DNA of 6,367 nt from Gammaproteobacteria bacterium (GCA_013372965.1 JABXIR010000278.1:1-6367), one strand, 5' to 3'; positions 1 to 5,740 are shown, counted from the stretch's first letter. Numbers and translations: made by a program. The notes: generated from the sequence alone by a model not told the origin.

Positions 1-860
1 ACCACAAGGTGATTCTTGATTCGACCCTTGCTACGCCATTCTTGAACCGGCCATTACAACGCAAAAACCCAGCCGAGCGCCCAGACTACGTCATTCATTC
101 CTACACCAAAGACCTTGCTGGCACCGGTGCAGCGACCGCAGGTGTCGTCATCGGTAAAATCGAAACCATGTTCGGACCTAAGGGCCATACGACTGGGGGT
201 GTTTTCTGGCAAGACACCATGTTCTGGGATGTGTATTACATCAAAGGTGCTTTCCTTGATGCCGACAAGGCCTATGAAGTACTGACCGGCATGAAAACAC
301 TGGAGCAACGTATGCTCCACAAGTGTGTATCAACGCGAGTATTCACACGCTTCCTCGAAAGTCATTCCAGTGTGAATGTCAGCTCGAATGCCATCGAAAC
401 TCACCCAAATCATGACATTATGTCGGAGTTACATTACTTAGGTTTGCCTGCACCACTGTTTAGCTTCGACCTCGAAAAAGCGAAGCTACCCACGTCGGTT
501 TTTAAGCAATTCTTCGACTCTTTAGAACCCACCTTCAGCCACCAGGTATCGATTGGACAACCGAATACGCTCGTTCTTTGTCCTGCATTAACCTCTCATT
601 CTGAATTAAGCCGTGATGCCATGATCGACGCCGGAATTTTCAGCACCACGATTCGTGTGTCGATGGGACTTGAGGATGTCCGTGAATTAGCTGCGCACAT
701 TGTGACTTCCGCTAAAATTCACATCGACCCCGTGTTGCCTGGGTTTAGTGATGGCTTTAACCTTGACTCAATTGATGAGTGGCTCAAGCATGAAACTCAA
801 TCCACACATCTGAAACACATAGAGTCGTCGCCTACGGCGCGACAACGTATCGAAGGCTAA
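1..860 (+). CDS. Trans-sulfuration family PLP-dependent enzyme (methionine gamma-lyase / cystathionine lyase-like), 5' partial
   Basis: This is the C-terminal part of a Cys/Met-metabolism PLP enzyme, a fold-type I cytosolic family that eliminates or replaces the gamma or beta substituent of sulfur amino acids. The frame is open to the left edge (whole codons from base 3), and the GTG at 9 is an internal Val, not a start. The segment DSTLATPFLNRP matches the family's D-N-T-x-x-T-P-x-x-x-R-P block. HSYTKDLAG contains the Schiff-base lysine (AAA at 108-110). In homologues of about 400 residues roughly 200 residues precede this lysine, so the N-terminal third to half is missing. Further along are the MKTLEQRM block, the S-I-G block near 549, the SHSEL motif near 594, and IRVSMGLED near 651, whose Arg is the usual substrate-carboxylate ligand. 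The active-site lysine context (Tyr before Thr-Lys, then AGTGAATAG) differs from the textbook SATKY-GH form, suggesting a distinct subfamily. The substrate cannot be decided because the specificity residues lie upstream. Methionine gamma-lyase is a guess from the adjacent Lrp gene. The stop is TAA at 858-860. Confidence 0.88.
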   Translation, partial: HKVILDSTLATPFLNRPLQRKNPAERPDYVIHSYTKDLAGTGAATAGVVIGKIETMFGPKGHTTGGVFWQDTMFWDVYYIKGAFLDADKAYEVLTGMKTLEQRMLHKCVSTRVFTRFLESHSSVNVSSNAIETHPNHDIMSELHYLGLPAPLFSFDLEKAKLPTSVFKQFFDSLEPTFSHQVSIGQPNTLVLCPALTSHSELSRDAMIDAGIFSTTIRVSMGLEDVRELAAHIVTSAKIHIDPVLPGFSDGFNLDSIDEWLKHETQSTHLKHIESSPTARQRIEG

Positions 861-869
861 GCTCCCACG

Positions 870-1319
870 ATGAAACTAACCGAGAACGACCTTAAGCTGA
901 TTAATATCCTGTGTGAAAACGCGCGTACACCATCTAAATCGATTGCCGAGGCGCTTGGGATAGCGCCTTCCACCGTCGCAGAGCGTATTCGTAAACTCGA
1001 GGATGCTGGGGTCATTCAGGGGTATCGAATGGATGTCGACCTTAGTAAGCTAGGGCGACATCTCGATGTTCTCATCTTCGTACAATTAGCCCACCATACA
1101 CAAGATGCCATCGACAGTTTAATGAGTTCATTAATTACCGAGCGTGAGGTGTTGCGCATCGATCATACAGGTGGTGAGTCAGACCTCGTCATTCACGTAT
1201 CCGTCATTGATACCAAGCATTTACGCGACTGGATTTTTGCTCGACTGACCAACAACAAAGAGGTAAAAAGCGTTAGAACGTCGGTGCTATTTGGCAGCCT
1301 CAAGCAAACCCGTGTCTAG
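870..1319 (+). CDS. Lrp/AsnC family transcriptional regulator
   Basis: A 149-residue protein of the usual Lrp/AsnC length (about 150-165). Residues 4-63 form the winged helix-turn-helix: a first helix starting at LTENDLKLINIL, the recognition region IAEALGIAPSTVAERIRKLE, and the wing GVIQGYRMDVD. Residues about 65-145 form the RAM effector-binding/oligomerisation domain, with the characteristic turn HTGGESDLVIHV at 99-110 and the closing strand VRTSVLFGSLKQT. Members bind DNA as dimers to octamers and respond to amino acids. The gene starts 9 bp after the PLP enzyme's stop. The nearest purine-rich Shine-Dalgarno-like run (AAGG, 853-856) is 13 nt from the ATG, too far to be good, so translation is probably coupled to the upstream gene. 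Pseudomonas putida mdeR, an Lrp homologue next to methionine gamma-lyase mdeA, is a known precedent for this pairing. The likely role is local, effector-responsive control of the operon and of itself, which is inference. The gene ends with tandem in-frame stops, TAG TGA (1317-1322), and overlaps the next gene tail-to-tail. Confidence 0.93.
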   Translation: MKLTENDLKLINILCENARTPSKSIAEALGIAPSTVAERIRKLEDAGVIQGYRMDVDLSKLGRHLDVLIFVQLAHHTQDAIDSLMSSLITEREVLRIDHTGGESDLVIHVSVIDTKHLRDWIFARLTNNKEVKSVRTSVLFGSLKQTRV

Positions 1320-2432
1320 TGAGGCCGTTGTAATGCCTGAGGTCAACTCGGCCCAATTCACGTATTCTCGATAATCGCAGTACCCTGTCTCCGAATAAGC
1401 TCGAACCATTTCACCGAGTAACAAGAAGCGTTGCTCAGCGGAGGCATCTCGCCACTGAAAATGGGTCGTTAATGCCTCATCAACATCGTCGTAGACCGAG
1501 AGGTAGGCAACCATTTTCCGGCGGTAATTCTCTTTATCCGAATCCGCCACAACAGACGTTAATTTACTCGCCTCGAGTGAATGTCCCCGCTTGATTAATT
1601 CAGAAGCAAGCATGCCGAGGGTTTCGATATCACCGCGATCAACGACATCCGGTACGACACTGTGAAGCTCATCGAAGCGGTTTCCCTCAATGTAACCCAT
1701 CAAAAGCATTTGAGTTGCATCCCGCTTATCGTCTCCTGACGTGGCAGAAGAGTTCACTACGGACAACCAGCGTTCGTGAGCACCGCCGACATTTCCACTC
1801 ACCATCATCGCGCGAATTCCGCCACGACGGTGAGTATTGATGGAAGTACTTTCTTCAAGTTCCGCTTGACGCTGAGCGCCCCTTAAAACATCAATTAACG
1901 CAGAGGAAGGTTGCTCGAGTTGATTCACCAAGTGAGTGGCTAACTGATGTTTTTGTGCTCCGATCGAATGCCAAGCCAATCGTTCGAGCGAGTCCTGGGT
2001 TAAGCGCTCGATGTCATCCACAACGTAAACGTCGTTTCCGACTTCAATCATGGTCTGATTCAACCACCAGCGATATCGGCGTTGAAGACGCTCATCCTGG
2101 AGTGTGAAGTGCCATACAAATTCATCCATATGGGCATTACACAGAGATTCGTAAGCTTCAAAGTAGCTCTGAATATCCGCATGAGATAAGCCTGCCAAAC
2201 CCGATTCCATCAGCGCTCTGCCCTGGGGGGAAGACGCATGAAACGAGGTAAGCTCCTGCAACGCTAGACTTCCTCGGGCGGCTAGGCGTAACTTCTCGTG
2301 AGGTGGTAAGTCTGCTCGCCCAAGTTGCAAAACGACCTGCTCAACTTCTTGAAGCTTTAGCTCAGCCGGAGGTACCTCTTCGAAACAACCGGTGAGTAAC
2401 ATCGTAAGCACAATCCATTGGGAAAACTTCAT
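1287..2432 (-). CDS. Uncharacterised helical (TPR-like) lipoprotein
   Basis: I do not recognise this family. The frame extends to an ATG at 2444, but the ATG at 2432 is preferred: GGAGG sits 5 nt before it, and the protein then begins MKFSQWIVLTMLLTGC, a compact lipoprotein signal peptide with lipobox LTGC and lipidated Cys16. The +2 residue is Phe, so outer-membrane sorting is expected by the E. coli +2 rule. The mature protein, about 365 residues, appears almost entirely alpha-helical and polar, with no transmembrane segment after the signal. The C-terminal half (from about residue 200) has helix-pair stretches such as LMGYIEGNRFDEL, MLASELIKRGHSLEASKL and YLSVYDDVDEALTTHF, which resemble degenerate TPR or alpha-solenoid units. 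That reading is inference. A scaffolding or protein-interaction role in the periplasm would fit, but no enzymatic motif is visible. It is apparently monocistronic, with 229 bp between its start and the end of the upstream same-strand gene. The last ten codons and the stop lie opposite the end of the Lrp gene. Confidence 0.82.
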   Translation of the reverse strand: MKFSQWIVLTMLLTGCFEEVPPAELKLQEVEQVVLQLGRADLPPHEKLRLAARGSLALQELTSFHASSPQGRALMESGLAGLSHADIQSYFEAYESLCNAHMDEFVWHFTLQDERLQRRYRWWLNQTMIEVGNDVYVVDDIERLTQDSLERLAWHSIGAQKHQLATHLVNQLEQPSSALIDVLRGAQRQAELEESTSINTHRRGGIRAMMVSGNVGGAHERWLSVVNSSATSGDDKRDATQMLLMGYIEGNRFDELHSVVPDVVDRGDIETLGMLASELIKRGHSLEASKLTSVVADSDKENYRRKMVAYLSVYDDVDEALTTHFQWRDASAEQRFLLLGEMVRAYSETGYCDYREYVNWAELTSGITTASLDTGLLEAAK

Positions 2433-2437
2433 GACCA

Positions 2438-2442
2438 CCTCC
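2438..2442 (-). promoter_or_regulatory. Ribosome binding site that fixes the helical lipoprotein start
   Basis: Read on the minus strand, GGAGG is followed by five bases (TGGTC) and then ATG at 2432. It overlaps the in-frame upstream ATG at 2444, which has no comparable ribosome binding site. Start 2432 also gives a conventional lipoprotein signal peptide without the four extra residues MEVV. Confidence 0.75.
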
Positions 2443-2461
2443 ATGACATCTGGTGATATTC

Positions 2462-2467
2462 ATTCTA
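2462..2467 (-). promoter_or_regulatory. Candidate -10 box for the helical lipoprotein gene
   Basis: The minus strand reads TAGAAT here, five of six matches to TATAAT. It would place the transcription start about 20-25 nt before the ATG at 2432. No good -35 hexamer lies 16-18 bp further upstream (the candidates are CAAGCA and ACAAGC), so this is a weak call from a single box. Confidence 0.25.
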
Positions 2468-2610
2468 ACCATGGATTTGTGGCCTGCTTGTGAAAACCTT
2501 AGAAATGCGAACGCGATATCAGTTGGATTGCTAAGTGGTTAAATAAGCGAGTGTGACAATAAGACGAAACGCCCGACCAGCCGACCGCCGATCTGGCCTT
2601 GATATGAGAT

Positions 2611-2642
2611 AACTACAAAAAAGCACCCAGAGAGGGTGCTTT
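2611..2642 (-). terminator. Rho-independent terminator of the DUF4136 lipoprotein gene
   Basis: A perfect 9-bp stem, AAAGCACCC (2620-2628) with GGGTGCTTT (2634-2642), encloses a 5-nt loop. On the minus strand the stem is followed directly by a T-rich tract (TTTTTTGTAGTT, partly overlapping the stem). It starts about 20 nt after the TAA of the DUF4136 gene at 2662. It should stop minus-strand transcription before it reaches the helical lipoprotein gene, so the two minus-strand genes are probably separate transcription units. Confidence 0.88.
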
Positions 2643-2661
2643 AAATTCGGATTAAGGAAAA

Positions 2662-3261
2662 TTATTCTTGCGCAGATCCCGGAGGGAACGTTGAGAACAA
2701 GAAGTCAACCGTATCGTTGATCGCTTCTTCACGCTTTTCAATCGTACTGAGCTGACGAAGACGGCCCTCGCGCACAGCTCTCCAGATAAGCGCTGGATCT
2801 TCGCCAGCAGTTGGCTCAAGCATGTCGATCAAGATCGTTCCGACATCGTACTCAGTTTCACGCCGCTCCGAGTAGCCGTACCCGTATCCACGATAATAAT
2901 ATGGGCCGCCATAATGGGACCAACCATAAGGATGCGTCGTCATCGATCGGCTGACGGTTTCGCGCCGAGTGTCCAAACGCAAATGGAACGTCACCAGCAC
3001 GTCGGCTTGCTCCACTGGTACTCGCTCCCACCCTAAGGTCGACAAATTGCGATCAACGGCCGCAATAATGCGCGACTGCGTCAAGCCACTATCGAGAATT
3101 CCAGTGAGATCTTCAGGTTGCGCAGCCGTTTCGTCGTGAGGAACCCATGCGTAGGTTTTTACTTCATCGAATTTGAAACTCGGACTGTAATCGACCTGAG
3201 GTGTTGAAGCGCAGGCAACCAAGAAAAGAGCGCTAAGTACTGCAATTAGCCGTGTCATCAT
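2662..3261 (-). CDS. DUF4136 family lipoprotein
   Basis: A 199-residue protein with a lipoprotein signal peptide: MMTR, the hydrophobic run LIAVLSALFLVAC, and lipidated Cys17. The +2 residue is Ala, so the outer membrane is expected. The mature part follows the DUF4136 pattern in order: an N-terminal strand with F-x-x-V-K-T-Y-A-W (near 32-39), the helix IIAAVDRNLSTLGWERV (65-81), the strand ADVLVTFHL (86-94), the late Y-x-x-G-T-I-L-I-D-M strand (138-147), ALIWRAVREG (157-166), and a last helix ending VDFLFSTFPP. A Gly/Tyr-rich stretch (residues about 110-130, PYGWSHYGGPYYYRGYGYGY) sits between the two strand blocks, where DUF4136 proteins often carry a low-complexity loop. The molecular function of the family is not established. 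A start at the first of two consecutive ATGs is chosen because a weak GGAA lies 7 nt before it. It is divergent from the small lipoprotein gene at 3410, across 148 bp, and ends 20 nt before a strong terminator. Confidence 0.9.
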   Translation of the reverse strand: MMTRLIAVLSALFLVACASTPQVDYSPSFKFDEVKTYAWVPHDETAAQPEDLTGILDSGLTQSRIIAAVDRNLSTLGWERVPVEQADVLVTFHLRLDTRRETVSRSMTTHPYGWSHYGGPYYYRGYGYGYSERRETEYDVGTILIDMLEPTAGEDPALIWRAVREGRLRQLSTIEKREEAINDTVDFLFSTFPPGSAQE

Positions 3262-3409
3262 CGGGTTATTCCATATTGGTTTTTAGACAGATGACTACAC
3301 GATAAACTAAAAGCTCAAGGTTGGTAAAGTAACGGTTCATGTTATCGCGGTTTACGAGTTTATCTCGACCTTTCTTTGGTTTAAGCTTGGTCGAAAAAAG
3401 GAGACACAC
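3262..3409. promoter_or_regulatory. Divergent intergenic region between two lipoprotein genes
   Basis: This 148-bp AT-richer gap must hold the promoters for the DUF4136 gene (leftward) and the 92-residue lipoprotein gene (rightward), which is inferred from layout. No strong sigma-70 pair stands out. The best leftward guess is TTTACC (3323-3328) with TTTATC (3301-3306) at a 16-bp spacer. The best rightward guess is TTCATG (3336-3341) with TTTATC (3359-3364) at 17 bp. Both are poor matches. TCGACC (3365-3370) and GGTCGA (3389-3394) form a 6-bp inverted repeat just before the rightward gene's ribosome binding site AAGGAG (3398-3403). Confidence 0.4.
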
Positions 3410-3688
3410 ATGAAAGCCGTTGTTTCATCGTTACTCGCAATCACACTTATTAGCGGGTGTGCCGCCACACAAGACGGTCGTGGTGCGTGCGCGGCAAAGG
3501 TTGATCTTGCCTGGGAGCGACTAAATATCGCTGAAACCGAAGGCTTCGCTGGCTCGGTTAGCTACAGTAAAGCCGCGGCGCTTCTGTCTGCTGCAAAGTT
3601 CCAACAGACGATAGAACGCTACGACAGCTGTATCGACAAGGCGAACCGGTCTCTCGTTTACATCGACGCGTCTTTGCGCGGAGAATAA
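3410..3688 (+). CDS. Small helical lipoprotein (92 aa), conserved hypothetical
   Basis: The gene starts at ATG 3410, six nt after the strong Shine-Dalgarno AAGGAG (3398-3403). The signal peptide MKAVVSSLLAITLISGC has lipobox ISGC and lipidated Cys17. Ala at +2 predicts the outer membrane. The mature protein is only about 76 residues and should form a helical hairpin: helix one VDLAWERLNIAETEG (about 31-45), a linker FAGSVSY (46-52), and a long second helix from SKAAALLSAAKFQQTIERYDSC onward. The pattern AW-x-x-L, EGFAG-x-VSY-x-KA, LL-x-AAK and Y-x-x-C recalls conserved hypothetical lipoproteins in Pseudomonas and relatives. That is my recollection, not a search result. Two non-lipidated cysteines, Cys27 and Cys74, lie at the start of helix one and late in helix two and could form a disulfide in the periplasm. 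Function is unknown. The S9 peptidase gene follows after 90 bp on the same strand, so the two could be co-transcribed. Confidence 0.88.
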   Translation: MKAVVSSLLAITLISGCAATQDGRGACAAKVDLAWERLNIAETEGFAGSVSYSKAAALLSAAKFQQTIERYDSCIDKANRSLVYIDASLRGE

Positions 3689-3744
3689 CCTCGCACCAAA
3701 TCAACGCGCGTAAAACTTGCGGAGTCCCTATTCTTGGTTAATCT

Positions 3745-3753
3745 TGAGATAAC
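3745..3753 (+). promoter_or_regulatory. Candidate extended -10 promoter for the S9 peptidase gene
   Basis: TGA followed by GATAAC gives an extended -10 arrangement (TG-n-GATAAC, four of six matches to TATAAT) that would start transcription about 20 nt before the ATG at 3779. No convincing -35 hexamer is seen at 16-18 bp. The gene may instead be read through from the small lipoprotein gene, since no terminator-like hairpin with a T-tract is present between them. Confidence 0.22.
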
Positions 3754-3778
3754 TTATTGATAAATCAAGGACAGCTCA

Positions 3779-5665
3779 ATGCCAAGCTTACGCGCAGTCT
3801 TTACGTTACTATTTCTCGGATTTTTTTCGGGTTGCAGTTCTCAGCCGGAAGCGCCTCCAGAGCCGCCAGTTCCCTTTGAGCGTTACTCAGCCGAAACGTT
3901 TTTTGACACGACCACGTATTGGGGAAGCTCGATTAGCGCCGACGATCAACGCGTCCTCATTACGAGCGACGAAAGCGGCGTGTTTAATGTTTACGAGATC
4001 GATGTCTCCGACGGGCGTTCACAGCAACTGACCTTCTCCGAAAGCGATGCGTATATGGCGCTGTCTTGGTTCCCCTTCGATGATCGCTTTTTATTCACGG
4101 CAGACCAAGGGGGTAACGAGCTCAATCACCTGTATGTCATGGCTGAGGACGGCAGTGTAACCGACCTCACCCCTGGTGAAGAGCTTAAGGCTTCGTTTTG
4201 GGGATGGTCCGACGATCGACAGAGTTTCTTTGTGGCCACCAACGAACGAGACTCGAGCAGCTTTGATCTGTATCGATACGATACCAGTGAATACTCTCGC
4301 GAAATGGTGTTTGAAAATACCGACTCGCTGAGTATCGAAGCAATTAGCCCTTCGGGTGAGTATGTCGCCGCGACCGAATCGCTCAGTAACGCAAATAACG
4401 AGTTATACCTCTTTCACCGCGGTCAGAAACACCATATCTCCTATCATGAAGGCAACGTTCAATTCGGAGCCTACACCTTTAGCCCCGACTCCAGCACGCT
4501 GTATTACTCAACCAACCAACACGGTGAGTTCGTTCAGTCTTGGATGTACGACATCGAGAACAAAGCACATCACGTCGACCATTTCGCGGATTGGGATATT
4601 TCGAGCGTCGCGTTCTCTCAGCACGGTCAGTTTAAGATAGTCAGCATCAATGAAGATGCATCCACTAGCGTAACGATCCGCGACACACGTTCGGATACGC
4701 TCATCGATACGTCAACCTTTCCGTCGGGCGAGTTATTCGGTTTCAATGCATCATCGAACGGTGAGTACTTTGTCTTCTACGCCGACTCGGATACCTCTCC
4801 CGCGAACTTGTACCACCTTGATGTCGCTACCGGTTCGATCACTCAGTTGACAACCAGCCTTCCAGAGGCCATTGCCCCTGACAATCTCGTCTCGAGTGAA
4901 GTCGTTCGCTTCGAATCATTCGACGGATTGCAAGTCCCCGCTCTACTTTACCGCCCGATTGAGGCTTCCAGCACTGCGCCCGCTCCTACGGTGATTTGGA
5001 TTCACGGTGGCCCCGGCGGGCAGTCGCGCACGGGTTATAGCGAGACGATCCAACACCTCGTCAACCACGGCTATGGCGTGTTAGCCATCAACAATCGTGG
5101 TTCGTCAGGGTACGGCAAGACGTTCTATCACCTCGATGACCTGCGGCACGGAGAGGATGACCTGCAAGATGTGGTGTACGCAAAATACTATCTTCAAGGA
5201 CTCGATTGGACAGACGATGAACGCGTCGGCGTCATAGGCGGCAGCTACGGTGGCTATCTCACGATGGCCGCCATGGCCTTTACGGATGAGTTCGCCGTGG
5301 GCGTGAATATCTTTGGCGTGACGAACTGGGTGAGAACGCTCGAGAGCATTCCGCCTTGGTGGGCCTCCTTCCGAGAGTCTCTCTACGCTGAACTCGGTGA
5401 CCCCGCCGTCGACGGAGAGCGGCTTCGCGCGATTTCACCGCTATTCCATGCGGATCAAGTGCAACGTCCAGTACTCGTCGTCCAAGGAGCCAATGACCCC
5501 AGAGTACTGCAAGTAGAGAGCGACGAAATGGTGGCCGCGATTCGACAGAATGGCGTGCCGGTTGAGTACGTTCTGTTCCCGGACGAAGGGCATGGATTTA
5601 GAAAGAAAGAAAATCGCATACGAGCGAGTGAAGCGTACCTCGAGTTTCTCAACAAGTACCTGTAG
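3779..5665 (+). CDS. S9-family (prolyl oligopeptidase / DPP IV-like) serine peptidase, lipoprotein
   Basis: A complete 628-residue protein. The signal peptide MPSLRAVFTLLFLGFFSGC ends in lipobox FSGC (lipidated Cys19, +2 Ser, outer membrane expected). A Pro/Glu-rich linker (residues 21-33) follows. Residues about 45-360 form a WD40/TolB-like beta-propeller with repeated blade signatures, for example ISADDQRVLITSDESG...VYEIDVSDG...QLT, ISPSGEYVAATES, FSPDSSTLYYSTN, and SSNGEYFVFYADSD...LYHLDVATGSITQLT. Residues about 375-628 form the alpha/beta-hydrolase domain. The oxyanion motif is HGGPGG (409-414), the nucleophile Ser489 lies in GGSYGGY, the acid Asp573 in GANDPRV, and the base His605 in DEGHGF. 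The triad is intact, so the enzyme should be active on short, probably proline- or alanine-containing peptides in the periplasm or at the cell surface. The exact specificity (acylaminoacyl-, dipeptidyl- or oligopeptidase) cannot be told from sequence. A ribosome binding site AAGGA (3767-3771) lies 7 nt before ATG. The protein is rich in Asp/Glu, compatible with a marine host. Confidence 0.95.
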   Translation: MPSLRAVFTLLFLGFFSGCSSQPEAPPEPPVPFERYSAETFFDTTTYWGSSISADDQRVLITSDESGVFNVYEIDVSDGRSQQLTFSESDAYMALSWFPFDDRFLFTADQGGNELNHLYVMAEDGSVTDLTPGEELKASFWGWSDDRQSFFVATNERDSSSFDLYRYDTSEYSREMVFENTDSLSIEAISPSGEYVAATESLSNANNELYLFHRGQKHHISYHEGNVQFGAYTFSPDSSTLYYSTNQHGEFVQSWMYDIENKAHHVDHFADWDISSVAFSQHGQFKIVSINEDASTSVTIRDTRSDTLIDTSTFPSGELFGFNASSNGEYFVFYADSDTSPANLYHLDVATGSITQLTTSLPEAIAPDNLVSSEVVRFESFDGLQVPALLYRPIEASSTAPAPTVIWIHGGPGGQSRTGYSETIQHLVNHGYGVLAINNRGSSGYGKTFYHLDDLRHGEDDLQDVVYAKYYLQGLDWTDDERVGVIGGSYGGYLTMAAMAFTDEFAVGVNIFGVTNWVRTLESIPPWWASFRESLYAELGDPAVDGERLRAISPLFHADQVQRPVLVVQGANDPRVLQVESDEMVAAIRQNGVPVEYVLFPDEGHGFRKKENRIRASEAYLEFLNKYL

Positions 5666-5669
5666 AGGC

Positions 5670-5720
5670 GCAGTACCCTTTTAACCTCCCTAGCATGGAT
5701 GCCTGGGAGGGTACCACTGC
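5670..5720. terminator. Hairpin after the S9 peptidase gene, possible 3' end
   Basis: An imperfect stem begins 5 nt after the S9 stop codon: GCAGT (5670-5674) with ACTGC (5716-5720), CCTCCC (5685-5690) with GGGAGG (5705-5710), and GCA (5693-5695) with TGC (5700-5702) around a TGGA loop. The arms are interrupted by an eight- to ten-base bulge on the left side. Neither strand has a T-tract after the stem, so it is not a canonical intrinsic terminator. It could protect or define the mRNA 3' end. Confidence 0.4.
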
Positions 5721-5740
5721 AAGTTAGGCAACCTGCTCCA

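Noticed and set aside
54..320. Open frame of 88 codons on the minus strand
   Set aside because: It lies entirely opposite the PLP enzyme's conserved lysine region, has no ribosome binding site I can see, and its translation resembles no family.
1323..1353. GGCCG/CGGCC inverted repeat as a terminator for the Lrp gene
   Set aside because: The arms are only 5 bp with a 21-nt loop, there is no T-tract, and it lies within the coding sequence of the opposite gene.
2471..2542. Small plus-strand frame of 23 codons starting ATG at 2471 in the gap before the helical lipoprotein
   Set aside because: No Shine-Dalgarno precedes it, it is very short, and it overlaps the likely promoter region of the minus-strand gene.
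2573..2586. Tandem CCGACC direct repeat as an operator or iteron
   Set aside because: Only two 6-bp copies 8 bp apart in a short GC-rich patch. Nothing else supports a binding-site array or origin.
4356..4640. Open frame of 94 codons on the plus strand in another frame
   Set aside because: It is inside the S9 beta-propeller coding region. The Ser/Thr/Pro-rich translation is what an out-of-frame reading of that gene would give.
5455..5655. Open frame of 66 codons on the minus strand
   Set aside because: It is antisense to the S9 catalytic Asp/His region, which is a strongly conserved coding sequence. There is no independent support.
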